Source: Voacanga thouarsii (Eukaryota > Streptophyta > Magnoliopsida > Gentianales > Apocynaceae). From it: 64,000 nt of DNA. Position numbers and translations under genes: made by a program. The DNA lies in contig JANUWF010001213.1 in NCBI GenBank assembly GCA_026120185.1, positions 1,240,001 to 1,304,000 of the forward strand, given 5' to 3'. Shown here piece by piece: positions 62,919 to 64,000 of the stretch (its first letter is position 1; each line of letters starts with the position of its first letter). The notes beneath the pieces are model-generated. The model was not told where the DNA came from. It ran no database searches and saw nothing but the letters and a program-made list of their open reading frames with translations.

Positions 62919-64000
62919 TGTTAGAATATATGCCCAAAATAGCCTATGTATTTCTGTATTTTGAAAATTAATAAAAGTTTCATTCATTAATGATTATTTA
63001 TTTACATATATTGCACATTAAAGTCTAAGTGTGTTAGAAAGTAATCTATGTGATTGGGTCGTGATTTCATAGTAGGATGTAGATTATGGGCGATTAACAC
63101 ATAAGCGAAAAATTATTTTTGATCAATTGATGAAGCTAGGCACTTTATCAAGGTTTAGATCATCACACAATAGTTTCTGAATTGAGAATAGTTTATCTTT
63201 AACCAGTTAGTAGTCTACTCACACCAATAGTGTAAGTGAATTTGAAATACATAGAAATGGACCACACGATAATAATCTTTATAAAAGTACTAAAATAAAT
63301 AAAGATTCGTTTAGCATAGCTACTGTGTGGAGGAATACCATAAGACTTGAGTATAAGTTGGTGGTCTAGTAAAGCTGGACTTGTACACGTTGATGTATGA
63401 TAGGTGAAGTTTTAACTTAAGGCTAATAATCTTGTACATTAGTGTATGACTCTAGTTAATTAAGACAAACTTATGCAATAGAGTTTCTATGCTTTATTAT
63501 GTGAAGAAATCACCCCTCTTGTGATTGTCCGGGATAATCTAAATAATTTAGGGCCCCGAAAAACGTGACTAAATATGTACACTTTTAGGTAGCTCCTGGT
63601 GATAAGTGGATACATACTGGAAGTTATGAATTATCAAACTAGTTATCAAAGGATGATAGATGTTATTGAAAAAGGTGTTAGTAAAATTTTCCTATCGCAA
63701 TAATGAGCATTACCAAAAGGGGTATTTTCGTCATTACACTTGTACATCGAAGACGATGCTTTTGTAACATTATTCTCTGAGTCAATATTTTAATATAGTG
63801 ATAAATGAAATATTTAAAAATAATAAAATATAACTATTTGTTAGTAAAAGCATTTTGGTCGTTTTAGTAGCCAAGAATAATATGTTCTTTGGTCCCAAAT
63901 ACAGCTCTAAAAATTAGAATTATTTTAATTATTTGAAGAATGAGAGAATTTATTTTATTCTACAAAATTAATTGGGCTAGAATAATTAATTAAGTCCAAT
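62919..64000 (+). mobile_element. Copia LTR, continues beyond window
   Basis: Starts TGTTAGAATATATGCCC and closely follows the LTRs at 25270 and 41991 (CCTATGTATTTCTGTATTTTG, ATTAATAAAAGTTTCATTC). It runs to the window end. Whether it is solo or belongs to a full element cannot be seen. Confidence 0.78.

Overview
This is plant nuclear DNA, very probably from a eudicot. It is AT-rich and made of intron-bearing gene copies, LTR retrotransposons of both Ty1/copia and Ty3/gypsy type, a plant RTE-type LINE fragment, a PIF/Harbinger-like MITE and a CACTA-type end. I see no intact protein-coding gene, no canonical tRNA or rRNA gene and no CRISPR array. The species cannot be named from the sequence.

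The backbone is a tandem array of YUCCA-type flavin monooxygenase sequences (auxin biosynthesis, indole-3-pyruvate monooxygenase; nearest in my recollection to the YUC10/YUC11 group). Seven copies, A to G, lie on the + strand at about 2.0-3.6, 4.6-6.1, 8.6-10.3, 11.3-12.3, 48.0-49.7, 52.2-53.9 and 55.5-56.4 kb. The ancestral gene had four exons (about 616, 234, 123 and 168 nt) and coded for about 380 residues. Every copy carries stops, frameshifts, lost splice sites or missing ends, so I annotate all of them as pseudogenes. Between successive copies sits a 'mini-gene': the same upstream/promoter sequence joined directly to the end of intron 3 plus exon 4. Full copy plus mini-gene make a dimeric repeat of about 4.25 kb. 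The A-mini-B block (2.0-5.6 kb) was duplicated again as C-mini-D (8.7-12.3 kb). At one codon position of exon 4 in the mini-genes, poly-A or trinucleotide repeats have expanded; in two of them the repeat is the junction that fuses exon 4 to exon 1 of the next copy.

The array is interrupted by mobile elements. 1-2.04 kb: end of a minus-strand LTR with a tRNA-like segment. 12.3-21.9 kb: a compound insertion with a complete copia element (13205-18535, TSD AAAGT), a MITE (19852-20271, TSD TAA), a tRNA-like segment and a CACTA end. 22098-25214: a 3.1 kb solo LTR (TSD TAAAA). 25270-27576: a solo copia LTR holding an RTE LINE fragment. 28.3-46 kb: a nest in which a damaged copia is split by a gag-protease-only gypsy element (31986-37145) and a further LTR, beside a solo LTR at 29629-31133 (TSD ATTAT). 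57.5-64 kb: an Athila/Tat-like gag fragment and two copia LTRs of the family also seen at 25.3 and 42.0 kb.

The window thus shows how a local auxin-gene array was amplified, deleted, colonised by simple repeats and broken up by retroelements. Boundaries given with target-site duplications are solid; those marked approximate are not.
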